Source of the DNA: Planctomycetales bacterium
GTDB taxonomy: Bacteria > Planctomycetota > Planctomycetia > Planctomycetales > Planctomycetaceae
Length of the DNA stretch: 18,574 bases
Direction: 5' to 3'
Assembly: GCA_020050375.1 (NCBI GenBank)
Contig: JAGVKR010000189.1
Location: forward strand, 1 to 18,574
Shown: in pieces, positions 1-7,264 of the stretch
Numbering within the stretch: the stretch's first letter is position 1
Layout: every line of letters starts with the position of its first letter
Made by a program: the position numbers and the translations under genes
Notes under the pieces: generated by a model
Told to the model about the DNA's origin: nothing
Database searches by the model: none
What the model saw: only the letters and a program-made list of their open reading frames with translations

Positions 1-542
1 GCGATTGTCTCCTCGCGGTCGGCGGAGCGCTCGACCCGACGATGGGGGGGCCTCCGATCCTGCTCGAAGCGAAACCCGGCGGGATGATCATCGTTGCCGA
101 AAAGAAAATGCCGACCCCGACCGCCAAATGGCGGCGGAGCGTTTACCTCCTCGCGCGGCGCGCCTTCCAGCTCTCGGAACTGGCTGTTTTCGACCAGCCG
201 GTCGTCGCCACGAATTGCTCGGAGCGGGCCCGCTCGGCGGTCCCCTTGCAGTCGCTGGCGCTGCTCAACGGGGCCCTGTTGTGGGAACAGGCCGAGAAGC
301 TGGCCGTCCGCATCGAGGAAACCGGGGCCCTTTCGATCGAAGATCGGGTCGACCGCGCCTTTCAGCGGGCGTTGGTTCGACATCCCTCGTCGGAAGAGCT
401 TCGTCAGAGCACGCTCTACTTCGAGCGCCAGTTTGGGCTCTACCAGAGCCAGGGGCTCGCCCCCGAAGCCGCGATGCGCAAAGCGCTCGTGCATTTGTGT
501 CATACACTGCTGAATACGAGCGAATTCCTGTACACGCCTTGA
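1..542 (+). CDS. DUF1549/DUF1553 (PSD1-type) protein, C-terminal part only
   Basis: The 5' end is outside the window; frame 3 is open from the first base to a TGA at 540-542, giving 179 residues. The visible part matches the DUF1553 C-terminus of planctomycete PSD1-domain proteins: a 'GGALDPTMGGPP' stretch, then 'RRSVYLLARR', 'ELAVFDQP', 'VPLQSLALLNGALLWEQAEKL' and a final 'LCHTLLNTSEFLYTP'. Full-length relatives usually carry a cytochrome-c-like domain, DUF1549 and DUF1553, and are exported. Their biochemical role is not established. In planctomycetes such genes are nearly always followed by a DUF1501 gene, as here 7 bp downstream, so the two probably share a transcript and a function. No ATG inside this frame should be taken as the true start. 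Family call confident; function unknown. Confidence 0.93.
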   Translation, partial: DCLLAVGGALDPTMGGPPILLEAKPGGMIIVAEKKMPTPTAKWRRSVYLLARRAFQLSELAVFDQPVVATNCSERARSAVPLQSLALLNGALLWEQAEKLAVRIEETGALSIEDRVDRAFQRALVRHPSSEELRQSTLYFERQFGLYQSQGLAPEAAMRKALVHLCHTLLNTSEFLYTP

Positions 543-549
543 GATTGCT

Positions 550-2013
550 ATGCGCAGCATTTCATCGTTCGCTGACCGTCGTGCCTTGTGCGATGCCCCG
601 TCGCGGCGCGCCTTCCTGCGCGACTCGGCAATGGGGCTCGGCTCCGTCGCGCTCGCACACCTGCTGGGGAGCGAAGGCCTCCTTTCGGCCGACTCCGGTT
701 CCGGCCGAAAGGCACGCGTCGATCTGCGCGCGCGGCCCGGGCATTTCACGCCGCAGGCCCGGTCGGTCATTCTGCTGTTTCAAAACGGCGGTCCCAGTCA
801 GATGGACCTCTTCGATCCCAAGCCCGAGCTGCAGCGCCGTGATGGCCAGGTGTATGCCGAAAAGGTCGAGGTGCTGCAACCGGGGAACAGCGATCGATTG
901 ATGTCCAGCCCCTTCCCGTTCAAAAAGCACGGGCAATGCGGAATGGAGCTTTCGGATCGGCTGCCGCACCTGGGCTCGATCGCCGACGATCTGTGCCTCG
1001 TCCGCTCGATGTACACCGAGAACAATAACCACCCGCAGGCGCTGCGGCTGTTTCTCACGGGAAAAATCTTTCCCGGACGGCCGACGCTGGGAGCCTGGGT
1101 GAGCTACGCGCTCGGAACCGAGAATCAGAACCTGCCGGCGTTCGTCGCGCTCCGCGACCCCAAGGGCTACAACAGCGGGAGCAGCCTCAACTGGGACAGC
1201 GGCTGGCTCCCGGCCGTCTACCGCGGCACCGAGTTCCAGTCGCAGGGTTCGCCCGTTCTCAACCTGCATTCGGCGGTCGAGCTTCCCGCCGGGGCACAAC
1301 AGGCCGACCTCAACCTCCTGGCCCGGCTCAACGAAGAACACGCGCGGCGGTTTCCGCTCGAAGGCGACCTCGAAGCCCGCATCCGACACTACGAGCTGGC
1401 GGCGCGGATGCAGCTTTCCGCCGAGCGGGCTCTCGATCTCACCTCCGAGACCGAAGCGACGCAAAAGTTGTATGGGATGGACAAGCCCCCCACGGCCGAC
1501 TATGGCAAGCGCTGCCTGATGGCCCGCCGGCTGGTCGAGTCGGGGGTTCGGTTTGTCCATATCGAAGCCCCGATCCGCACTCCGTGGGACAGTCACAGCA
1601 ACCTCAAGCAGGGGATCGAAGAGATTGCCATGAAGGTCGATCAGCCGGCCGCGGCCCTCATCACCGATCTCAAACAGCGCGGCCTGCTGGAAAGCACGAT
1701 CGTCGTGTGGACCGGCGAATTCGGCCGCCTGCCCGTCTCGCAGAACGGCAACGGTCGCGACCACAACCGCAACGCGTTTGGACTGTTCGTCGCCGGCGGC
1801 GGGTTCAAGAAGGGCTGCATCCACGGCGCCACCGACGATTTCGGCTACCGCGCCGTCGACGGACGCGTCAGTTGTCCCGACTTCATGGCCACGCTCCTCA
1901 ACCAGTTGGGCCTCGATCACGAGCAGCTCACCTATTCTCACAACGGCCGCGAAGAGACTCTCACCGACCCCGCCGTCACCAGGGCCCGCGTCGCCGACGA
2001 GCTGCTCGCGTAA
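550..2013 (+). CDS. DUF1501 family protein, twin-arginine signal, alkaline-phosphatase/sulfatase-like fold
   Basis: A 487-residue protein of normal family length. Residues 18-40 (SRRAFLRDSAMGLGS then a hydrophobic run) form a Tat-type signal, so export after folding is expected. The body has DUF1501 hallmarks: 'SVILLFQNGGPSQMDLFDPKPEL' split around residues 77-98, 'LFLTGKIFPGRPTLGAWVSY', 'VVWTGEFGRLP' and 'GRDHNRNAFGLFVAGGG' followed by 'GATDDFGYRAVDGRV' near the C-terminus. The family is related by fold to sulfatases and alkaline phosphatases, and the Asp/Glu/His residues in these motifs would be the metal site. Its substrate has not been established. It lies 7 bp after the DUF1553 gene, the usual pairing. 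The ribosome-binding site is weak (GAG about 9 bp before the ATG), consistent with translational coupling. A long antisense ORF here is a shadow. Confidence 0.95.
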   Translation: MRSISSFADRRALCDAPSRRAFLRDSAMGLGSVALAHLLGSEGLLSADSGSGRKARVDLRARPGHFTPQARSVILLFQNGGPSQMDLFDPKPELQRRDGQVYAEKVEVLQPGNSDRLMSSPFPFKKHGQCGMELSDRLPHLGSIADDLCLVRSMYTENNNHPQALRLFLTGKIFPGRPTLGAWVSYALGTENQNLPAFVALRDPKGYNSGSSLNWDSGWLPAVYRGTEFQSQGSPVLNLHSAVELPAGAQQADLNLLARLNEEHARRFPLEGDLEARIRHYELAARMQLSAERALDLTSETEATQKLYGMDKPPTADYGKRCLMARRLVESGVRFVHIEAPIRTPWDSHSNLKQGIEEIAMKVDQPAAALITDLKQRGLLESTIVVWTGEFGRLPVSQNGNGRDHNRNAFGLFVAGGGFKKGCIHGATDDFGYRAVDGRVSCPDFMATLLNQLGLDHEQLTYSHNGREETLTDPAVTRARVADELLA

Positions 2014-2035
2014 CGGGGCGCCTTCCGGGCTCAAA

Positions 2036-2875
2036 ATGCAAATCGCGCTTCACAATCTCGCGACGCGGCATTGCAATCTCGTCACGAGCATCCGCATTGC
2101 CCGCGAAACGGGCTACGCGGGGATCGAGATCGGCGGACCGAAGCTCAAAAGCTATCTCACACAGGGATTGTCGCTCGAAAGTCTGCTCCTGCTGCTCCGC
2201 GACGTCCCCCCCGTGGGTCTCTCGTACGTGCAGGACATCGAGCGCCAGGAGCCGGCCCAATACGACGCGCTGCTTCGCGAGTGCGACGAAACCTGTTCGC
2301 TTGCCGAGAAGCTCGGATGCCCGATGGTGCAGTTGCTCACGGGGCCGCTCGATCCCGCCGGCCCGTACAAAGGATTGGCCGGCAAACCGTGGCCCGAGAT
2401 GCGAAAACTCACGGCGAAAAACCTTCGGGCGCTGGCCGGTATCGGCAAAGCGCATGGCGTCAAGTTCTATCTCGAAGCGCTGACCTTCACGCCGCTCAAT
2501 CGCCTGGCCCAGCAGATCGAACTGCTCGAAGAGACGGCGTGCGACGAAGTCGGCCTCGTTCTCGATTTCTACCATCTGTGGGACAGCGGCGCCCACCCCG
2601 ACGAAATCGCCCGGATGAACAAAAAGTTCATCTTCTGCGTCGACTTCTGCGACTCGCTCGATCCCTTCGGCCAGGGGGGCGACATCGAGCAGCGCGGACG
2701 CGACGTCTGGACGGGCGGGGGACGAATTCCGCTCAAGGAATGGGTCGATGCGGTCCGGGCGACGGGATTCGACGGCGTCTGGCGGTGCGAGCTGCTCAGC
2801 CCCAAATACTGGGAGCTCGATCCCTGGAACACGGCCCGCGATTTGAAGACGTTTCTCGAATACATGCTCGTTTGA
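2036..2875 (+). CDS. Sugar phosphate isomerase/epimerase-like TIM barrel (xylose isomerase-like), cytoplasmic
   Basis: 279 residues from the ATG at 2036. The frame is open further upstream, but only inside the DUF1501 gene, and 'MQIALHNLATRHCN' is a natural first beta strand. There is no signal peptide. It fits the AP_endonuc_2 / xylose-isomerase-like TIM-barrel family (inosose dehydratase, hydroxypyruvate isomerase, tagatose and psicose epimerases): 'GYAGIEIGG' on strand 2, E147 in 'YLEALT', D177/H180 in 'LDFYHLWDSG', D203 in 'CVDFCD' and E252 in 'RCELLS' are plausible divalent-metal ligands. The expected chemistry is isomerisation, epimerisation or dehydration of a keto-sugar or cyclitol; the substrate cannot be assigned. 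It sits 22 bp after DUF1501 and 12 bp before the aminotransferase, so it probably belongs to the same operon. A second, exported protein of this fold lies at 8637-9593 on the other strand. Confidence 0.9.
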   Translation: MQIALHNLATRHCNLVTSIRIARETGYAGIEIGGPKLKSYLTQGLSLESLLLLLRDVPPVGLSYVQDIERQEPAQYDALLRECDETCSLAEKLGCPMVQLLTGPLDPAGPYKGLAGKPWPEMRKLTAKNLRALAGIGKAHGVKFYLEALTFTPLNRLAQQIELLEETACDEVGLVLDFYHLWDSGAHPDEIARMNKKFIFCVDFCDSLDPFGQGGDIEQRGRDVWTGGGRIPLKEWVDAVRATGFDGVWRCELLSPKYWELDPWNTARDLKTFLEYMLV

Positions 2876-2887
2876 GGAGGCCCGAAG

Positions 2888-4183
2888 ATGCCCGGTCCCG
2901 GAATGGAGCTGATCGGCGAAGAGGAAATCCAGGAGGTGCTGGAGGTTCTCCGCGGCGGGTATCTGTTTCGATACGGGATCTCCCTGGGGTCGGAAGTCGA
3001 TCCGCGCTTCAAGGGCAAGGTCTATCAGGTCGAGAAAGAGATCGCCGACTACTGCGGCCTGCGCCACGCGGTCGCGGTCAACTCGGGGACGTCGGCGCTC
3101 CTCACCGCGCTCGCCGGCCTGGGGGTCGGTCCCGGCGATGAAGTCATCGTGCCCGGTTACACCTTCATTGCGAGTCTGTCGTCGATCGTCTATTCCCGCG
3201 CGATTCCGGTGCTGGCGGAAGTCGATCGGACGTTCAATCTCGATCCCCACGACGTCGAGGCCAAAATCACCCCCCGCACCAAGGCCATCATGGCGGTCCA
3301 CATGATGGGGAACCCGGCCCGGCTCGATGAGTTGCGGGCGATTGCCGACAAGCATCGACTGCTTCTGGTCGAAGACTGCTGCCAGGCATTCGGGGCCACG
3401 TACAAGGGACGCCCGGTCGGGGCGATCGGCCATGCCGGCGCATTCAGCTTCAATGTGTACAAGACGATCACATCGGGTGACGGGGGGATGGTCGTTACTG
3501 ACGACGAAGACGTTTACACGCGCTGCTTCGCCTTTCACGACCAGGGGCATTCGCCGCTGCGAACGGGGGTTGAGATCGGAAAGCGTCCCTTCATCGGCCT
3601 CGATTTCCGTTTCACCGAGCTCCAGGCGGCTGTGCTGCTGGCCCAGTTCCGCAAGCTGCCGCAGATCGTCGGCCACCTGCGCGCCAACAAACGGCGCTAT
3701 AAAGAGATCGTTTCCGATCTTCCCGGCCTCGAATTCCGCGAGATCACCGATCCTGGCGGAGAATGCGCGACGATGCTCACGGTGATCCTTCCCGACGAAC
3801 AGGTCGCGCGCAAAATTGCCCAGGAGCTCGGCACCAAGGTCGCGGCGGACGCCGGTTGGCATGTTTACAACAACATGGAGCAGATTCTCGAGCAGCGAAC
3901 CGTCACTCCCGAGAAGTGTCCATTCACCTGCTCGCCTTACACCGACCGCGGTGGCGAAATGCGCTATCGCAAGGGGATGTTGCCGAAAACTGACGCGCTC
4001 CTGGCGCGCTCGCTCAATATCAGCATCGGCGTGTCCGATCCCGGTCTCAGCTCGGCATTCGGGGTGACGATGCGCGACGGGCTCGACGTTGTCGAAGAAC
4101 GTGCCGCGCGGTTTCGGCAGGTGGCGCTCAAATACCTGAAAGGCGCGGGAACTCCAAAGGCTTCCGTCAGAGTGACCCCATGA
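2888..4183 (+). CDS. DegT/DnrJ/EryC1/StrS family PLP-dependent aminotransferase
   Basis: 431 residues, a normal family length, starting at an ATG preceded by a good GAGG Shine-Dalgarno that overlaps the stop region of the previous gene. The fold-type I signature is clear: 'VNSGTSALLTALAGLGVGPGDEVIVPGYTF' around residues 64-93 (split here for description only), D163 in 'VEDCCQAFGATYKG', and the PLP lysine K192 in 'SFNVYKTITSGDGG'. The family transfers an amino group, usually from Glu or Gln, to a keto-sugar or keto-cyclitol. Some members act as PLP dehydratases, but those replace the lysine, which is present here. The C-terminal half ('DAGWHVYNNMEQILEQRTV') resembles members that act on nucleotide-free or cyclitol substrates less clearly. 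Next to a TIM-barrel isomerase and two amidohydrolases, a role in amino-sugar or aminocyclitol conversion is inferred, not shown. Confidence 0.95.
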   Translation: MPGPGMELIGEEEIQEVLEVLRGGYLFRYGISLGSEVDPRFKGKVYQVEKEIADYCGLRHAVAVNSGTSALLTALAGLGVGPGDEVIVPGYTFIASLSSIVYSRAIPVLAEVDRTFNLDPHDVEAKITPRTKAIMAVHMMGNPARLDELRAIADKHRLLLVEDCCQAFGATYKGRPVGAIGHAGAFSFNVYKTITSGDGGMVVTDDEDVYTRCFAFHDQGHSPLRTGVEIGKRPFIGLDFRFTELQAAVLLAQFRKLPQIVGHLRANKRRYKEIVSDLPGLEFREITDPGGECATMLTVILPDEQVARKIAQELGTKVAADAGWHVYNNMEQILEQRTVTPEKCPFTCSPYTDRGGEMRYRKGMLPKTDALLARSLNISIGVSDPGLSSAFGVTMRDGLDVVEERAARFRQVALKYLKGAGTPKASVRVTP

Positions 4184-4238
4184 GGCTGGTCCGGATTGGC
4201 ATCCCGGTTTGACTTTTCGCATTCCCTGAGCAACGGAC

Positions 4239-4997
4239 ATGACGTCGCCGAGCCGATTGAATTTCTTCGATTGCAACTGTGCGCTGGGCCCCTACCGGAC
4301 GCGCGTCTTCCGATTCGCGCGGACCGCCCACGCGCTGATCGAGGAAATGGATTTTTCCAACATCGAGCGGGCTCTCGTCTATCACACCGCGATGCGCTAC
4401 GACCATCCCCAGGTCGGCAACGAGCAGGTGTTGACGGAAATTACCGGCCAATCCCGGCTCCTTCCCACCTGGGCGGTTCTTCCCAGCCAGACCGGCGAGC
4501 AGCCGGACGTGAAGACCCTGTTGCGGGAAATGCAGCGGCATGGGATCGGTGCGCTGCGGCTGTTTCCCGACGATCATCGCTATTTCGTCGACGAGATCAC
4601 CTGGGGCGATCAACTGGCCGTTTACGCCGAACGGCGGATTCCCCTGTTCGTTCGCGCCAACCTCGACAAGATCGCCCAACTGCTGCGCTCCTTTCCCAAC
4701 CTCGTGATCGTCACCGGCAGCCAGGGGAGCAATCCCCTCGACCGCTATGCCTGGCCGCTGATCGAGAAGTATCCGAATCTGATCTTTGAGACATCCGGGT
4801 ATGTTGTCGACAACGGGATCGAAGAATTTTGCCGGCGTTACTCGGCGTCGCGGCTCGTGTTTGGATCGGGCTATCCCGAGAACTCCAGCGGCGCGGCGAT
4901 GCTGGCCCTGACGCACGCCGAAATCCCGCTCGCCGAACGCCAAGCCATTGCAGGGGACAACCTGCACCGACTTTTGCAGGAGGCCAATCTCGAATGA
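4239..4997 (+). CDS. Amidohydrolase-fold (Amidohydro_2) protein lacking the usual metal ligands
   Basis: 252 residues with an amidohydrolase TIM-barrel layout: 'FFDCNCALG' at strand 1, 'WAVLPSQTG', 'GIGALRLFPDDHRYFVD', 'LVIVTGSQGSNPLDRYAW', 'NLIFETSGYVVDNGIEEF', 'LVFGSGYPENSSGAAM' and a terminal 'GDNLHRLL'. In metal-dependent members strand 1 reads D-x-H-x-H and strand 8 reads G-S/T-D-x-P. Here the first is D11-C-N-C and the second is FGSG211YP, so the HxH pair and the strand-8 Asp are both absent. It may be a metal-free enzyme, a binding subunit or a structural partner. It overlaps the next gene by 4 bp (ATGA), and that gene encodes a same-fold protein with an intact site, which suggests a coupled pair. 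It lies 55 bp after the aminotransferase. Confidence 0.88.
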   Translation: MTSPSRLNFFDCNCALGPYRTRVFRFARTAHALIEEMDFSNIERALVYHTAMRYDHPQVGNEQVLTEITGQSRLLPTWAVLPSQTGEQPDVKTLLREMQRHGIGALRLFPDDHRYFVDEITWGDQLAVYAERRIPLFVRANLDKIAQLLRSFPNLVIVTGSQGSNPLDRYAWPLIEKYPNLIFETSGYVVDNGIEEFCRRYSASRLVFGSGYPENSSGAAMLALTHAEIPLAERQAIAGDNLHRLLQEANLE

Positions 4998-5881
4998 ACC
5001 CTTCGCCGATTGCGCAGGAGTACCTCGACAAGGGCTCTTCGACCGCGTGCCCGATCATCGATATGCACGGGCACGTGGGGCCGTTTTACGGTTGCTATCT
5101 CCCGTCGTCGCCGCTCGACATGATGCGGCATCGGCTGAAGCGGTGCGGCGTCGAGCGGATCATCTGCTCGCACCACTCGGCCCTGGCCTGCGACGTCGAG
5201 CGCGGCAATCACCTCATGCAGGAAGTGGTGAACGCCCACCCCGATGAATTCCTCGCCTACTGGGTCATCAATCCGCACTATCCGGAAATCACCGCGCGGG
5301 ACTTGAAAGCGTTCGAGACGCGGACGGGCTTCGTCGGACTCAAATTCTGGCCCGACTATCACCTCGTCCCGGTGAATTCTCCGAAGTATGCCCGAGCGCT
5401 CGAGTACGCCGACGAGCGCGGGCTCCTCGTGCTCGTCCATACCTTCGGAGAAAGCCCGTTCGACGCGCCGGCCCTGCTGGGGGAAGTCGCCGAGCGCTAC
5501 CCGAATGCCCGGTTTCTGATGGGGCATTCGGGATACGGCGAGTGGGAGAAATCGGTCTCGATCGCGCGCGATCTGGCGAACGTCTATCTCGACCTGACGA
5601 GCGTTGTTCAGGCGATCGATTTCTCGCAGATGCCGGGGGGGAGCCTGATGCCCGCCGCCCCCAGCCTCTCGCCGCACGTCAACGGCCTGATCGAATACAT
5701 GGTGAACACGGCCGGTTCGAAGAAGGTCGTCTTCGGCAGCGACCTCCCGTGGTACAGCCAGCACTACCATGCCGGCGCTGTCCTCTTCGCCCGCATTTCG
5801 GACGACGCCCGTCACGATATTCTGCACCGGAATGCCGAGCGACTGCTGGGGCCGCAGTTTCTGGCTGCCGCGAAAGAATGA
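4994..5881 (+). CDS. Amidohydrolase family protein (Amidohydro_2) with intact metal site
   Basis: 295 residues from the ATG at 4994, which overlaps the preceding stop as ATGA. The open frame continues upstream only inside the previous gene, so that extension is rejected. Expected metal and catalytic residues are visible: H25-G-H27 in 'IIDMHGHVG', H149 in 'LVLVHTFG', H178 in 'FLMGHSGYGEW' and D250 in 'VVFGSDLPWY', with K117 in 'VGLKFWPDYH'. The protein looks cytoplasmic and hydrolytic or decarboxylase-like (the Amidohydro_2 clan includes aminocarboxymuconate-semialdehyde decarboxylase and lactonases). The substrate is unknown. As the active half of a coupled pair with the degenerate 4239-4997 protein, it probably works on an intermediate shared with the aminotransferase and TIM-barrel enzyme of the same run. 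Confidence 0.93.
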   Translation: MNPSPIAQEYLDKGSSTACPIIDMHGHVGPFYGCYLPSSPLDMMRHRLKRCGVERIICSHHSALACDVERGNHLMQEVVNAHPDEFLAYWVINPHYPEITARDLKAFETRTGFVGLKFWPDYHLVPVNSPKYARALEYADERGLLVLVHTFGESPFDAPALLGEVAERYPNARFLMGHSGYGEWEKSVSIARDLANVYLDLTSVVQAIDFSQMPGGSLMPAAPSLSPHVNGLIEYMVNTAGSKKVVFGSDLPWYSQHYHAGAVLFARISDDARHDILHRNAERLLGPQFLAAAKE

Positions 5882-5959
5882 CATTGGCCCGCGCGCGTGC
5901 GTTTTTCCTGTGACCGGGCACGGTGCTGAAAGCCGATTACCTTTCGATTGAGGACCGCC

Positions 5960-7198
5960 ATGTCGCAACTTCGACGCCCTGACGCAAACGCCGTGCAACC
6001 CGTTTTCGATCGCCGCACCTTGTTGGCGCGCAGCGCTGGGGCGCTGGCTGTTGGACTGGCTTCTTGCGGGCCAATCAAAGTGCAGGCTGCCGCGCGAACG
6101 GACCTCGACGCGTCCCGCCTTCGCAACTACCTCCGCCCCTTCATCCACAAACGCGAAGAGATCGACGCCTGGCTGGCCGGGAAGGCGTATCCCTTCTGCA
6201 AGTACGATCCGGAACTGGGCTATCTCCACATCGATCGCGATTTCAAGGAAGGAGTCGACGGGGCGATCTGCTCGTACCGCTACGACAAGTGGAACGCCCG
6301 GCGGACGATCGCTTACGCCGACAAACCGTGCCGAATCAACACCTACGGCAACAGCTTCACAAGCTGCGAGCAGGTGAGCGACGGCGAAACGTGGCAGGAA
6401 TATCTCGCGGCCCATCTGGGCGAGCCGATCCGCAATTTCGGCATCGGCGGGTACTCGGTCTATCAGGCGTACCTGCGGATGAAACGCGAAGAGCAGCGCG
6501 TCCCGGCGAAGTACATCATTGTCAACATCTTCGACCACGACCATTATCGAAACCTGCTGAGTTGGCAGCGGTTTCGCTTTGGCGTGAACAACAAGTCCCC
6601 CTGTCCCCCCGTGCCGCACGTCAAAGTCGACCCCGACAAGGGAACGTTCGTCGAAGTGCCGAACCCGTGCCCGACGAACGAGTCGCTCTATCGGCTCTGC
6701 GATCTCGAAGAAGCTTACGCGGCGCTCGAAGGAGACTACTCACTGCAACTGTATGCCGCGCGCGATTGGGACAAGAACCAGAGGGCGAAGACGCTTCCCG
6801 GATCGGACGATTTCGACGACGTCGACTACACCCGCCGCGCGCTTTATGCCACGACGCGGATCGTCGACAAGATCGAAGAATACGCGGCCCGCGAGAAGAA
6901 GCAGGTGCTCTACGTGCTGTCGTACGCGGCCGAGCGGATCAAGCGGACGGTGAAAGAAGGCCGACGCTTCGATCAGTCGCTGGTCGATTTTCTCGATCAC
7001 CGCAAACTGCCCTACGTCGACCTGCTCTCCGCCCACGTGGCCGAGTCAAAGCAGTTCTCCGGCGACATCGACGCCTATCTCGCGCGGTACTTCATCGGGC
7101 ACTACAACCCGCTCGGCAACTTTTTCTGCGCCCACGCGCTCAAGGACAAGCTGGTGAAAATGCTCGCCCCGCCCCCGCCAGCGTATGCGACGAAGTGA
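5960..7198 (+). CDS. Exported SGNH/GDSL-hydrolase-like putative lipoprotein
   Basis: 412 residues from the ATG at 5960, chosen over an in-frame TTG at 5948 because GAGG lies about 6 bp before the ATG. The N-terminus carries D17-R18-R19-TLLARSAGALAVGLASC36: a Tat motif followed by a lipobox-like L-A-S-C, so a membrane-anchored lipoprotein exported by Tat is plausible. The core resembles the SGNH hydrolase fold: 'NTYGNSFTSCEQV' (block I with candidate nucleophile S132, but GNS rather than GDS), 'NFGIGGYSVYQAYLRM' (block II glycine), 'KYIIVNIFDHDHYRN' and late 'FIGHYNPLGN' with H381 as candidate catalytic His. Relatives act as esterases or deacetylases on carbohydrates. It starts 78 bp after the amidohydrolase and may share its transcript. 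Fold assignment is moderate; activity is inferred. Confidence 0.8.
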   Translation: MSQLRRPDANAVQPVFDRRTLLARSAGALAVGLASCGPIKVQAAARTDLDASRLRNYLRPFIHKREEIDAWLAGKAYPFCKYDPELGYLHIDRDFKEGVDGAICSYRYDKWNARRTIAYADKPCRINTYGNSFTSCEQVSDGETWQEYLAAHLGEPIRNFGIGGYSVYQAYLRMKREEQRVPAKYIIVNIFDHDHYRNLLSWQRFRFGVNNKSPCPPVPHVKVDPDKGTFVEVPNPCPTNESLYRLCDLEEAYAALEGDYSLQLYAARDWDKNQRAKTLPGSDDFDDVDYTRRALYATTRIVDKIEEYAAREKKQVLYVLSYAAERIKRTVKEGRRFDQSLVDFLDHRKLPYVDLLSAHVAESKQFSGDIDAYLARYFIGHYNPLGNFFCAHALKDKLVKMLAPPPPAYATK

Positions 7199-7232
7199 TA
7201 CACGGGGGAGTGCCGAGTGGGGAGTTCGGATT

Positions 7233-7251
7233 GCGGAATGCAGGGTTCCGC
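7233..7251. terminator. Weak hairpin between convergent genes
   Basis: GCGGAA (7233-7238) pairs with TTCCGC (7246-7251) around a 7-nt loop in the 66-bp gap between the convergent SGNH-like and Gfo/Idh genes. There is no T-run on either side, so it would be a weak or non-classical bidirectional terminator. The surrounding bases (GAGTGCCGAGTGGGGAGT, then ATTGCGGAATGC) look like a decayed low-complexity repeat. Confidence 0.3.
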
Positions 7252-7264
7252 CAGCGAAGTCAAA

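Noticed and set aside
562..2034. 490-codon open frame on the minus strand
   Set aside because: It is antisense to DUF1501, whose motifs are unmistakable. The translation has no recognisable domain and arises from GC-rich third-position bias.
1976..4276. 766-codon minus-strand open frame
   Set aside because: It spans three well-supported + strand genes and their junctions; its composition is that of a reverse-strand shadow.
4871..6619. 582-codon minus-strand open frame
   Set aside because: Antisense to the amidohydrolase and SGNH-like genes, with no motif of its own.
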